64,000 nucleotides of DNA from Erpetoichthys calabaricus (lineage: Eukaryota; Chordata; Cladistia; Polypteriformes; Polypteridae), in NCBI RefSeq assembly GCF_900747795.2, contig NC_041396.2:38774674-38838673 (forward strand), in the 5' to 3' direction. Positions 14,201 through 26,400 of this stretch are shown one piece after another. Below the pieces are notes generated by a model. That model was not told the origin of the DNA, made no database searches, and saw only the letters and a list, made by a program, of their open reading frames with translations. The position numbers and the translations under genes were made by a program. How positions within the stretch are numbered: the first letter of the stretch is position 1; the number at the start of each line of letters is the position of its first letter.

Positions 14201-15799
14201 TTACTGTATACTCACTGATGTGTGCCAGAGAGTGGGGACATGTTGTATGCTGATCAGACACGCAAATAAGAATTTCATTTTACTCCTTCAATGCAAAAAT
14301 AAAGATGTACCCACACTTAAACTTTGTCTCAGTGTGTGTAATGGAGGTTTTGCGAAATAGGAAGTGTCTGGTAAGTTCATGTATTTATCATCATAGTACA
14401 CTTATTTATTTGCTGAATGAGCCAAAGTCTAATTATAACAACTTTACATTAATGCCAGTGAAAGAAAAGCATATAAGAAGGCATGGCTTCAGATTAACAT
14501 TTTTATGTTTAATCCATATCACTGTGTTTCTAGGAGAAAGACCTTGTACAAGAAACACTTTATGTGCTAATTCTATTTTGCTTCCCTCAGCAGTGTCTTC
14601 TTTTCTAGTGTATATCTATTCTTTGATGCTCAGAAGCTATAAACACACCAGCACCTAGATCGTCTATTATATGGAAACTTCATACTGATAACATTGTTTG
14701 AATACTTATGAAGTTTGAGTGTTCTTTGACTCACAGAGACTTGTGAACATTTTGAATTTATGACCAAATTGATGTTACCTTCAGAATTTTCAGGTACTTC
14801 CAGAAAGGACCAAATTTATATTCTGAGACTGTTCACAATATCTAGCACGTCTATCACTTTAGCTAAAAATGTTGATGTGATTTTTGCCAATACTATTTAA
14901 AAGTTTAACTTGATGATGATAATGCCTATGTAATCATTACAATTTGTAGATGACCACAGGTGAACTATTAAAGTATGTTTCTTATTTTGACTACCATGAC
15001 ACTGAAAAAGTCAAGTTGAAACAGCATTATGTGACGCCCAATCAAATATTTATCTGGCTTGAATAATTGCGGAATTAATTAATACTAATTAATTACTAAG
15101 ATGGTAGTGCTTAGAGCTACTGCTTCACAAATTCAGCATGATTTTGAATCCCAGTAATATTTTCCACATAGTTTTTACTCTCCAAGCACTAGGAAAGATT
15201 ATTTATTGACTCTGGAGCACTCTGTGAAAGCAGAAGTATGTGTGAGTGAAAGACCCTCGTGACCCTGAATTAGATTAAGCTGATTTGAGAATATTATTTT
15301 AATTTTCATGTAACATTTTTACTGTTTGTTATAATCAATTTTGTATGTGACCTTTTAGAGTAGATAATAAAAAATTACTAATAAAGACTGTGATTCTTAC
15401 CTTCAAATAATGGGCAGATTTTCCTCCAACATGTGAGACCAGATTTACGAGTGTATTGTCCCAGAGATGTTTCCAGGAGGAAGAGAGGAACACCACAGGT
15501 CACCAAGAAAAATAAATATGGGACTAAGAAGACACCTAGGTGCAAAAAAAAGGGTATTCGGTATTTTGTTATGAATTCTTCTTTTTCTTCTAGTAACATA
15601 TAATTGTATACATCACTTGATACCCAAAGAGAACTGAGTGTGGGGTGTATTTGCTGCTAGTAACAACCCTAAAATCTTTGATAAAAAATGGTTTGCCATG
15701 CTCCAAGTGTTATCAAGTTATGCTCATAGATTCTTTTACCTTGTTCTTGTACCACTTTGGCTGAATGAATCTGAATATTGTTAGCATAGACATATATAT

Positions 15800-15868
<69 letters not shown>

Positions 15869-15941
15869 TATATATATATATATATATATATACAGTATAT
15901 ATATATATATGTGTGTGTGTGTATATATATATATATATACA

Positions 15942-16037
<96 letters not shown>

Positions 16038-17402
16038 TATATACTGTATATATATATATATTGTCACACACGTGTGTTTAGGAGACAGCTAAAGGGCTTA
16101 AATACAGGTAGTTCCATGCCAGACCGGGGGGGGGCGGAATGCACTAATTTTCCCTCTCGATCTTTTGTAGACCATTCTAGGGAAATCCCGCCCGGCTCTG
16201 GGGCAGCCACTGACGTCACTTCTGGTTCCGGTTGGGATGACATCACTTCCGCTACTGGCCTTTAAAGCTGCCATCTTGCTACCTGGAAGTCAGTTCTGTC
16301 TTGGACTCGGTTGAATGAACATGTCTCTGTTTTTTGATAGCTTTTGCAGCCGTAATCGATTAAATGGGTGGCTGCCCCAAACCTTCTCGATGTCTTCTGG
16401 TCGTTCTTCTGACAGTGGCGTAGTCGGCAGGATGGAGGAATCCCTGAAGAGAACGGGACCGGACCTGAATCATGTCCAGGTGGGAGAGTACCTAGGCCGA
16501 GCTTTCGGGTGGGGAGTGCGTCTCGGGTTTCGGAAAGAACCGGTGCTCCCTTTGTCTATCTCTGGGTCACCTCAATTGAATAGGGAGAGTGTCGTTGGGA
16601 CACACAGATGTGGGCTGGTCTCTATGGGGGATACGATGGGGACTTATTATGCTCTCTCGGAGGAGAGAGCTGTCCGTCCCACCGGGGCTAAGGTCCCAGA
16701 GGAAGGTGGACATTCCCCAGAGCAGCAGGTGAAGAAAATTAAAAACTGGAGGTTTAACCCTGAACGGTCTACCCAAGAACAGCTAGACGTTCTATGGCAA
16801 GAGGTGGCAGGCTGGTTAAGGCCCGCTGAATGTACCACCTTTCAGTTAGTGAAAAAAGTGGCCTGTTTTTTATTCATAAATAGCCTGCCAGAGCATTTCA
16901 CCCAGCCGGTCTGGGGAGAATTTGCAAACATAAACGAGCTCATTGAGCTCATAGAAACATCTAGGGCAGCCTCGCAATTTGAGAGGGCTGAACGGTCCTT
17001 AAGTAGAAGCCGTAGAGATTACGTCCCTCTTACACTGCCCTCTCGACATAAGCCGGAGTTTGCATCGGAGTCCCCGATCCCACGGGCGTGGTCCTCGCTC
17101 GGAGGCAAGGCGGAATGTAAGTGGAGAGAGAGGGATAGGTTGTGTGCGCTTTCAAACCCCCTGGCTTTGGCTCATAAAGGTGAGGTCATAGTAAATGGCT
17201 ACAAGGCAGAAGCCTTATTTGATTCCGGCAGCAACATTTCTGTTGTTGATTGCCGATATGTACTACCGCGACAGTGGTTAAAAACAAAGACCAGAATTAC
17301 CTGTGTACACGGAGATGTCCGCGCCTATGGCTCCGCCCGGTGTTTCAAAGCGGTGCAGTACTGATCCCCAAACCTTCTCGATGTCTTCTGGTCGTTTTTC
17401 TG

Positions 17403-17440
<38 letters not shown>

Positions 17441-20400
17441 CAGGTGACTTCTATAGATGTGTATTGTGATTTTTATTCCTTATGAATCTTATACACTTAG
17501 GTTGCAGTGAGTGCACAAATTGGTTTAGGAAACAAGTAGTAGCTCATTTAAGCTGCATTTTTTTCCAGCTTCAATGTTGCCCATTTGATCAAAATGGAAC
17601 AGATGAAATTCACTTCTATTGTCAGACTGCTGCACCTATAGATACTATTTAATCGTGTTTTTGATTTTTAGATAATTAGTGTTGTACATTCCCTATTGGC
17701 TAATAGACAGGTGGAAAAGTGGAGACCACAAAGTTTGTTCTCATCCAAATGAAAAAAGAGCATTTGAATGGCTGCTGGGTATGTACTTGGCAGGCCTAAT
17801 TTACAATGTGCACAGGTAGTAGTAGTATTTAGGTTACTTTGGATAGAAATCACAATGTAACAGGATATTTTCAATTGTTTGGCTAAAATAGGCCTAAAAG
17901 TTGATATAATGTAGCAATTCCAGGAGCAAATAGATTAAAAAAGTCAAACATGCAGTGTACTTTACATAATGGAAAACAGGTGATGTGACAGGATTGAAGT
18001 CACAATCTTTTCATAAATGTTTAGTTACAAATTTTCCATCAGTGTCCAACACATTTCATCTAAGTGCATTTTTAGAAATAAGAACTAATTTAAAAGATTT
18101 TTATTTACATGTACAAGACTTTCATCAAATACCAAATGGAGGCAAAGAAAAACATACTATTTGTTGGTTTAAACAGTGGTATAAACAACAACAAAAATAA
18201 GTTGATCGAGTGAAATAGAGTGTCGAAAAAACTCTAAAGCTCAAGTTCACAAAGTCACACAGTACCTGAAATAAAAAAGAAGTTTTCAGATATCATAGTC
18301 GCCATGAAAAGGCAAGTCGCAGCCCGCTGTCTGAGTGTCATATGAAAACTTATTAGGGTACAGATAAAAGAAAAAAAAAATAGGGACACACTGAGAAAAA
18401 AGCTCAAAATGTAAACTTAAATCCTGAAATTTCACGTAGTTTATTTTGTCATTAAAGTAGAACATCATAAACTTCATCTTAAAATCGTTTAATTTATTAG
18501 TTTCTCAAATCCCATTATAACTAAAATATCAAGTTAAATGCTTTGTTTTGTATGTTCTTCTATGTGCTCTATGTGTGTGAATCACTATGTGCTTCTTAAA
18601 CGGGCTTTCTCTTCCTCCAACAGAACACAGAATCCATTACATTCATGATACAATGAACTTGCTTATGCCAGGGTTTGAGCTATCGTGAAAATGTGTGTGG
18701 CTTTGCACCAAGTTTAGGTTTTATACATCGTGATTTGAGCGTGGAAACGTTCGAAGCAATTGTGTCGGAAATCGTATTGAAGCTTCGAAGCATTTGACAC
18801 TCACCTCTCTAGTGACACCTCCTGGCCATTTTCATTAACGTTACACAAACTCATGATCCACATCAATGACGTCTGTTAAAACTCATATTGCTTTTACTTT
18901 TTCGCTGCTACAGACTGGCAACGAAGAGAAGGGCTCGTCAGCGGCTTCTAGAGTCTGATGTCTAAAATATATATATATATAACTAACGCCGACAGACAGA
19001 ATGTACTATACGATAGCAAGAGTTAAACAAAATAAGACGCCTCACTCTTGGATCCCTGGCTCTTTCAATGAATATTCACTTTTGCACTCTATCATTATTA
19101 TCGCTCCTGTTATTAGTATTATAATTAACCCTCATCTTTTCTTGAGATCAGATTTAATAGCCCAACGTTTGGGGTTCCACGGCCCTAATGTTGTAGTTTA
19201 AAAAAAAACATAAATTGAAAACGAGCCTTGTTATTTATCCTTTGTTCTGACTTAATTAAAACGGAGTAGACGGAAAACAAATGTTTTTCCCTGTACTTTG
19301 CCATGATATAGGTAAGCACATTTGAGAAAGAAAAGGTGAAATCCTTAAATCACAGATGCTATTATTCGATCAAGTATTGAGATATTTCATTTATTAATAC
19401 TTTACAATATTTTGTGGAGCACAAAAGTAACGAGTTTGCTATGAAGAAAAGATGCTGTCACAGACGATTGTTGCTCATCTGACTAAGGTGGTTGCTTTTC
19501 AAATTCTGAGTGTAGTGCAAAGCCCGAGTTCAATCTGAATTAAAGACTCATCAAAATTAATAATAATAATAAAAATACGATCAGGAGTGAAATCTTTATA
19601 ACAATTTGTACTAAATAATTTTTGAGAGATACTGTGGAAGGATCGCATAAGAGATTTGTTTGTGAATCATCCCCACTTAGAATTGCCATCAAAATGTGAT
19701 GACTAATTGCGGAAGGCAGCTCACGTATTTACATTAATCCAAGTTCTATACATTGCCATTTGACGTCCATGAATCCCACCATTGAATAAGGTGATAACAA
19801 ACCCACTGTGGTTGATCAGGTTGAATTTGCTCTGCTGCATCAAACATTCAAAGGTGTAAATCCAGAGCACAGCAGAGAGGCTGAGAGACACAGCGTGGAT
19901 CAGTCACCGGCACACTGGCACACTGGCACACTGACACACAGACGCACACAGGGACACTCCAAGGTGAGCATTTCATGTATGAAGGTCGACATTAAAGATC
20001 CTCTTGAGTGCTGAGGCAACAAAAAGCAGCGGGATAAACACATCTAGACCTGCTGTCGAAAAAGCATTTGTTTTACCAGTAGCATCCCTCCCTCGAGAGC
20101 ACATCGTTCAAGGTCCAGATAGGCGATCAGTAAAAAGTTGTCTTAGTCACAGCACAGTGCAATAATAAAACAATTTCCTAAAACACATATGATAGTTGTC
20201 CAGTCTGTATCATTCAGTCGGCATTTGTATGATGTATAATTTATAGTCTCCTCCTTTAACCGCCACCTTATCGTGGTGGAGGGGTTTGCGTGTCCCAATG
20301 ATCCTAGGAGCTCTGTTGTCCGGGGCTTTATGCCCCTGGTAGGGCCACCCAAGGCAAACTGGTCCTAGGTGAGGGATGAGACAAAGAGCGGTTAAACAAA

Positions 20401-23400
20401 CCTCCTATGAAGAAAAACAATTTTGGACGGCGTTTTCCCTTGCCCGGACGCGGGTCACCGGGGCCCCACTCTGGAGCCAGGCCTGGAGGTGGGGCTCGAT
20501 GGCGAGCCCCTGGTGGCCGGGCCTGCACCCATGGGGCTCGGCCGGGCACAGCCCGAAGAGGCAACGTGGGTCCCCCTTCCCATGGGCTCACCACCTATGG
20601 GAGGGGCCAAGGAGGTCGGGTGCAGTGTGAGTTGGGTGGTGGCCGAAGGCGGGGACCTTGGCGGTCCGATCCTTGGCTACAGAAGCTGGCTCTTGAGACG
20701 TGGAATGTCACCTCTCTGAAGGGGAAGGAGCCTGAGCTAGTGCGCGAAGTTGAGAGGTTCCGGCTAGATATAGTCGGACTCACCTCGACGCACAGCTTGG
20801 ACTCTGGAACCAATCTCCTTGAGAGGGGCTGGACTCTGTACCACTCTGGAGTTGCCCCCGGTGAGAGGCGCCGAGCGGGTGTGGGTATACTTATTGCCCC
20901 CCGACTTGGAGCCTGTACATTGGGGTTTACCCCGGTGGACGAGAGGGTAGCCTCCCTTCGCCTTCGGGTGGGGGGACGGGTCCTAACTGTTGTTTGTGCG
21001 TATGCACCGAACAGCAGTTCGGAGTACCCACCCTTTTTGGAGTCCCTGGAGGGGGTGCTAGAGGGCATACCTTCTGGGGACTCCCTCGTTCTGCTGGGAG
21101 ACTTCAATGCTCACGTGGGCAATGACAGTGAGACCTGGAAGGGCGTGATTGGGAGGAATGGCCCCCCCCCGATCTGAACCCGAGCGGTGTTTTGTTATTG
21201 GACTTCTGTGCTCGTCACGGATTGTCCATAACGAACACCATGTTCAAGCATAGGGGTGTTCATATGTGCACTTGGCACCAGGACACCCTAGGCCTCAGTT
21301 CGATGATCGACTTTGTGGTCGTGTCGTCGGACTTGCGGCCACATGTCTTGGACACTCGGGTGAAGAGAGGGGCGGAGCTGTCAACTGATCACCTCCTGGT
21401 GGTGAGTTGGCTTCGATGGTGGGGGAGGATGCTGGTCAGGCGTGGTAGGCCCAAACGTGTTGTGAGGGTCTGCTGGGAATGTCTGGCAGAGCCCCCTGTC
21501 AGAAGCAGCTTCAACTCCCACCTCCGGCAGAACTTCGACCACATCCCGAGGGAGGTGGGGGACATTGAGTCCGAATGGGCCATATTCCGTGCCTCTATTG
21601 TTGAGGCAGCTGACCGGAGCTGTGGCCGTAAGGTAGTCGGTGCCTGTCGTGGCGGCAATCCCCGAACCCGTTGGTGGACACCGGCGGTGAAGGATGCCGT
21701 CAAGCTGAAGAAGGAGTCCTACAGGACCCTTTTGTCCTGTGGGACCCCAGAGGCAGCTGATAGGTACCGGCAGGCCAAGCGGAATGCGGCTTTGGTGGTT
21801 GCTGAGGCAAAAGGTGTGGGAGGAGTTTGGGGAGGCCACGGAGAACGACTTTCGGACGGCTTCGAGGAGTTTCTGGTCCACCATCCGGCGTCTCTGGAGG
21901 GGGAAGCAGTGCAGTGTCAACACTGTATATGGTGGGGATGGTGCGCTGCTGACCTCGACTCGGGACGTTGTGGGTCGGTGGGGGGAGTACTTCGAAGACC
22001 TCCTCAATCCCATTAACATGCCTTCCAATGAGGAAGCAGAGCCTGGGGACTCAGAGGTGGGCTCCCCCATCTCTGGGACTGAGGTCACCGAGGTGGTCAA
22101 AAAACTCCTTGGTGGCAGGGCCCCGGGGGTGGATGAGATACGCCCAGAGTTCCTCAAGGCTCTGGATGTTGTAGGACTGTCTTGGTTGACACGCCTCTGC
22201 AACATCGCATGGACATCAGGGACAGTGCCTTTGGATTGGCAGACCGGGGTGGTGGTCCCCCTCTTTAAGAAAGGGGATCGGAGGGTGTGTTCCAACTATA
22301 GAGGGATCACACTCCTCAGCCTCCCTGGAAAAGTCTATTCAGGGGTCTTGGAGAGGAGGGTCCGTCGGATAGTCGAGCCTCGGATTCAGGAGGAACAGTG
22401 TGGTTTTCGTCCTGGTCGCGGAACAGTGGACCAGCTCTATACCCTTAGCAGGGTCCTGGAGGGTGCATGGGAGTTTGCCCAACCAGTCTACATGTGTTTT
22501 GTGGACTTGGAAAAGTCATTCGACCGTGTCCCTCGGGGAATCCTGTGGGGGGTACTCCGAGAGTATGGGGTACCGGCCCCCCTGATAAGGGCTGTTCGGT
22601 CCCTGTACGATCGGTGCCAGAGCTTGGTCCGCATTGCCGGCAGTAAGTCGAACCCGTTTCCAGTGAGAGTTGGACTCCGCCAGGGCTGCACTTTGTCACC
22701 GATTCTGTTCATAACTTTTATGGACAGAATTTCTAGGCGCAGCCAGGGCGTTGAGGGGGTCCGGTTTGGTTGGCTCAGGATTGGGTCACTGCTTTTTGCA
22801 GATGATGTTGTCCTGTTTGCTTCATCAGGCCGTGATCTTCAGCTCTCTCTGGATCGGTTCGCAGCCGAGTGTGAAGCGGCTGGGATGAGAATCAGCACCT
22901 CCAAATCCGAGACCATGGTCCTCAGCCGGAAAAGGGTGGAGTGCCCTCTCAGGGTTGGTAGCGAGATCCTGCCCCAAGTGGAGGAGTTCAAGTATCTCGG
23001 GGTCTTGTTCACGAGTGAGGGAAGAATGGAGCGTGAGATCGACAGGCGGATCGGTGCGGCATCCGCAGTAATGCGGGCGCTGCATCGGTCTGTCGTAGTG
23101 AAAAAGGAGCTGAGCCGCAAGGCGAAGCTCTCAATTTACCAGTCGATCTATGTTCCTACCCTCACCTATGGTCATGAGCTATGGGTAGTGACCGAAAGAA
23201 CGAGATCGCAAATACAAGCGGCTGAAATGAGTTTCCTCCGCAGGGCGTCTGGGCTTTCCCTTAAAGATAGGGTGAGAAGCTCAGTCATCCGGGAGGGACT
23301 CAGAGTAGAGCCGCTGCTCCTCCGCATCGAGAGGAGTCAGATGAGGTGGCTCGGGCATCTGATCAGGATGCCTCCTGGACGCCTCCCTGGTGAGGTGTTC

Positions 23401-26400
23401 CGGGCACGTCTAACCGGGAGGAGGCCCCGGGGAAGACCCAGGACACGCTGGAGGGACTATGTCTCTCGACTGGCCTGGGAACGCCTTGGGATTCTCCCGG
23501 AAGAGCTAGAAGAAGTGGCCGGGGAGAGGGAAGTCTGGGCATCTCTGCTCAAGCTGCTGCCCCCGTGACCTGACCTCGGATAAGCGGGAGACAATGGATG
23601 GATGGATGGATAATTTATAGTTTTATTTTTTGCCACTAAGTATTATTGGGCACAATCATTTAAAATGTATTGATCATCCACAAACATTAATTTCGCCTGG
23701 CAATTCTGTCGAGTTTTTGAACTCTGTTGATACCATATGTACTTCAAACGGGAGCTCGATGAATAATGATTCGAAGCACTAAACAGACATGTGCACTGGA
23801 ATCATCAAGCATGGTTCGAAGCACCGAGTAGACATGCGCACTGGGATTGTATCATGACACGCGGTTCAAAGCACCGAGCAGACATGTGCACTGGGATTGC
23901 ATCATGACACGCGGTTCAAAGCACCGAGCAGACATGTGCACTGGGATTGCATCATGACACGCGGTTCAAAGCACTGAGCAGACATGCACACTGGGATTGT
24001 ATCATGATACGCGGTTCAAAGCACCAAACAGACATGTGCACTGGTTACTGAACCGTCAAGGCAGTCGAAGCGGTGAGCAGTTTAAGGAGGCTTTATGAAG
24101 TCTCAACACACTTGAAGGCATTGACCTCTATATTTTTTAGAGTTAATCTGACACTTAACTCTCTAGTTATATTTTGTAATTCGTATTGACACTACACACT
24201 TCAGTTGATATAGTGAAGTGATGGCCTGAAACGACAATTCAGGTAGTTGCTGAGAATTCATTATTGTTATTGTGGATTGCTGTGATTTCCTTTGTCTAAT
24301 ACATAGTGTCAAAGATATATTGTCATATATCAACTTAATATACTATATATAAAAAGATTAGGTAAATCGTACAACCTTTTTATGCAACGCTTAATTTTCT
24401 TCTAAACCGTACATCATACATCTATAAATACAATTTTTTGTCTTCATTAGGAGAATACAACAATGATACTTTCGTGTCAATTAAACCAATTTAACGTGCA
24501 TATGTCAAACAATATATATTGTCTATATCCGCTGTGGTAGGAACAGTAGTAGTAGTTCAGTTGTGCGGAGCTCGCTAATTATCCCGATTAGTTGGCTCAA
24601 TGATATTGCAACTGTCTCTCAGTATAAACACCAGAGATTCGCATCATTGACTCTCCTCTTGTGAAATTTTTTTTTTTTTCAATTCCTCCATTTAACAAAA
24701 AATTCCAACTTGGACAGATAGCAGCGAATCGAGCTATCGAGGGAAGGTTGGGCCGCCGCTTCATATTTTTGTGTTTGGTGACCCTGATGTCATAATGAAT
24801 TTGTATTGTAGAAAAACAAACTACTGTCCAGCATGCTTAAATGTCTCTTTTCGTTTCTGATCCCTATACAGCACTTCCAACTTGGGACAATTCGCTATAA
24901 ACAGTTTTAGCCAATCAGAGCCTTCGAAACAGGCAGAATGACAGTGCAAACCTTTATTGTAGCGGCGTGGCTTCTTCGTTTCATTCACTTATATTTAGTT
25001 GTTAGACTATTTACTGTTAAGTGCTGCTTGAGCTACCGTTTACTACAACAGATGGCCTACTTAGTTCTTAAATCGATATTGAAATGCACACACAAGCCTC
25101 CTAAATTATTGATTGAAATGCCTACATTTACAGTATTTATTTTAGGAAGTCGTAGTTTTTACTTGTTCCCGTTATTATGAATTATAATTTCTCAGTGTCA
25201 CATATTATTTGTTACTACTTGTAAGTCCCGCATCATTGAGATTCTGTTTTATATTCTGTATATGCAAACTTTTTAAAAGGAGCGTTACTTGAACTGACTA
25301 TAGCAGACTTGTCATCTTCTTAAAATTACTTTATTTATTTGAAACTGACAATTAATCATAAGGTCAAAAATCAGGGAGGATATGAGTTTGCATGGACTGT
25401 GCAGTTTCTTTTTTTTTCATGACATCGTGTCAGTAAAGAGTGCGTGACGCTAACAATGCATTCTGTTCTAAATGACAGTGCACACGCTTTTTATATTTCC
25501 TAAAGGCCAATGTGTCTCAGTTTGCTCATTAATATATTTTGACAGTGTATTTTAATGAGAAGTATTATAAACATATTACCCATGTTCATTATCTATGTAG
25601 ATATATAACGTTTGATGAGAATAAATAAAAAAAGTAACACGCATAATAGTTAGGTTGCATTGTTTATGATTAACAAAACTCATTGTTTATCTGAAATGTT
25701 CTACTTATACAGTCGATTTATTCCACTTCTGAAGGTGTAAATTGTCGGTATTCCCCATTGCATTTGCCCCCAGTGTAACGCATGCCAGTGTATCTGAGGG
25801 GCGGCAGACGAGCTCACGTAATGGGAGAGGCACCTCCTCACCCTGATCCCCAGGCTCTTCTCATGAATATTCCCATCTTGTGCTTTTTCTCATTCCTGCC
25901 AGTTTACTATTATCATTATTATTGGACGTGTATGTAGAGGAAACGTGTGTCTTATTTTATGTGTATGAAAGGAAGGATGGTAAAGCCTTGAATGAAACTC
26001 AGTGTTGATGCTTTGGGTAACAAGACAGGTAAGGAGCACGGAACGTTAAATGTGACAGTGACTATAGGGGATTGTGGAACTGGAAGATGGTTTAAGAACA
26101 CAGAAACGACAAAAGCTTAGTCTTTCAATAATTCTATTTACATCAATGATTTACTCTGTTGTGCTGCAGTTCGAAAGACTACTTATTCACTCCCCACCCG
26201 CAGCCTTTGATAAGATGCATTCATAAGGATGTTGCTGATAAAGTCATGTGCTTTTTTGAAAGTTTGGCTCCAGATGTGCTTATCCAGCTGTTCATCCTTG
26301 TCAGTACTTGAGTGAACTTTATGTCCACCTCTGGATGAATTCGTCAACTTTCTTTTCAACGTTTTTGTCTCATTAAAGCAGAAACCCAGAGGCTTTCCTT

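Larger units (their letters stand above)
20248..23609 (+). mobile_element. Nearly intact RTE-group LINE, full length, with target-site duplication
   Basis: 3362 bases flanked by ATAATTTATAGT at 20236-20247 and 23610-23621. It has a 5' UTR of about 160 bases, an apurinic-type endonuclease, a reverse transcriptase and a C-terminal domain, and ends in CGGATAAGCGGGAGACAATG plus ATGG repeats. The protein is split by two compensating frameshifts: one at a C run near 21170 and one near 21810. The outer parts are in one frame and the 21192-21800 part in another. Everything else is open, so the copy is young. The ATGGATGG tail and CCCCCGTGACC word are shared with the window's SINEs. Clade is assigned from motifs (RTE/Expander-like). 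Confidence 0.93.

Noticed and set aside
15669-16265. Long open frames on both strands across the TA microsatellite
   Set aside because: They are YIYI repeats created by the dinucleotide tract.
20595-22295. Long minus-strand open frames of 84-304 residues
   Set aside because: They are antisense shadows of the GC-rich RTE LINE coding region and show no domain of their own.
23767-24060. CRISPR-like array
   Set aside because: The 50-bp units abut without unique spacers and the DNA is vertebrate; it is a minisatellite.
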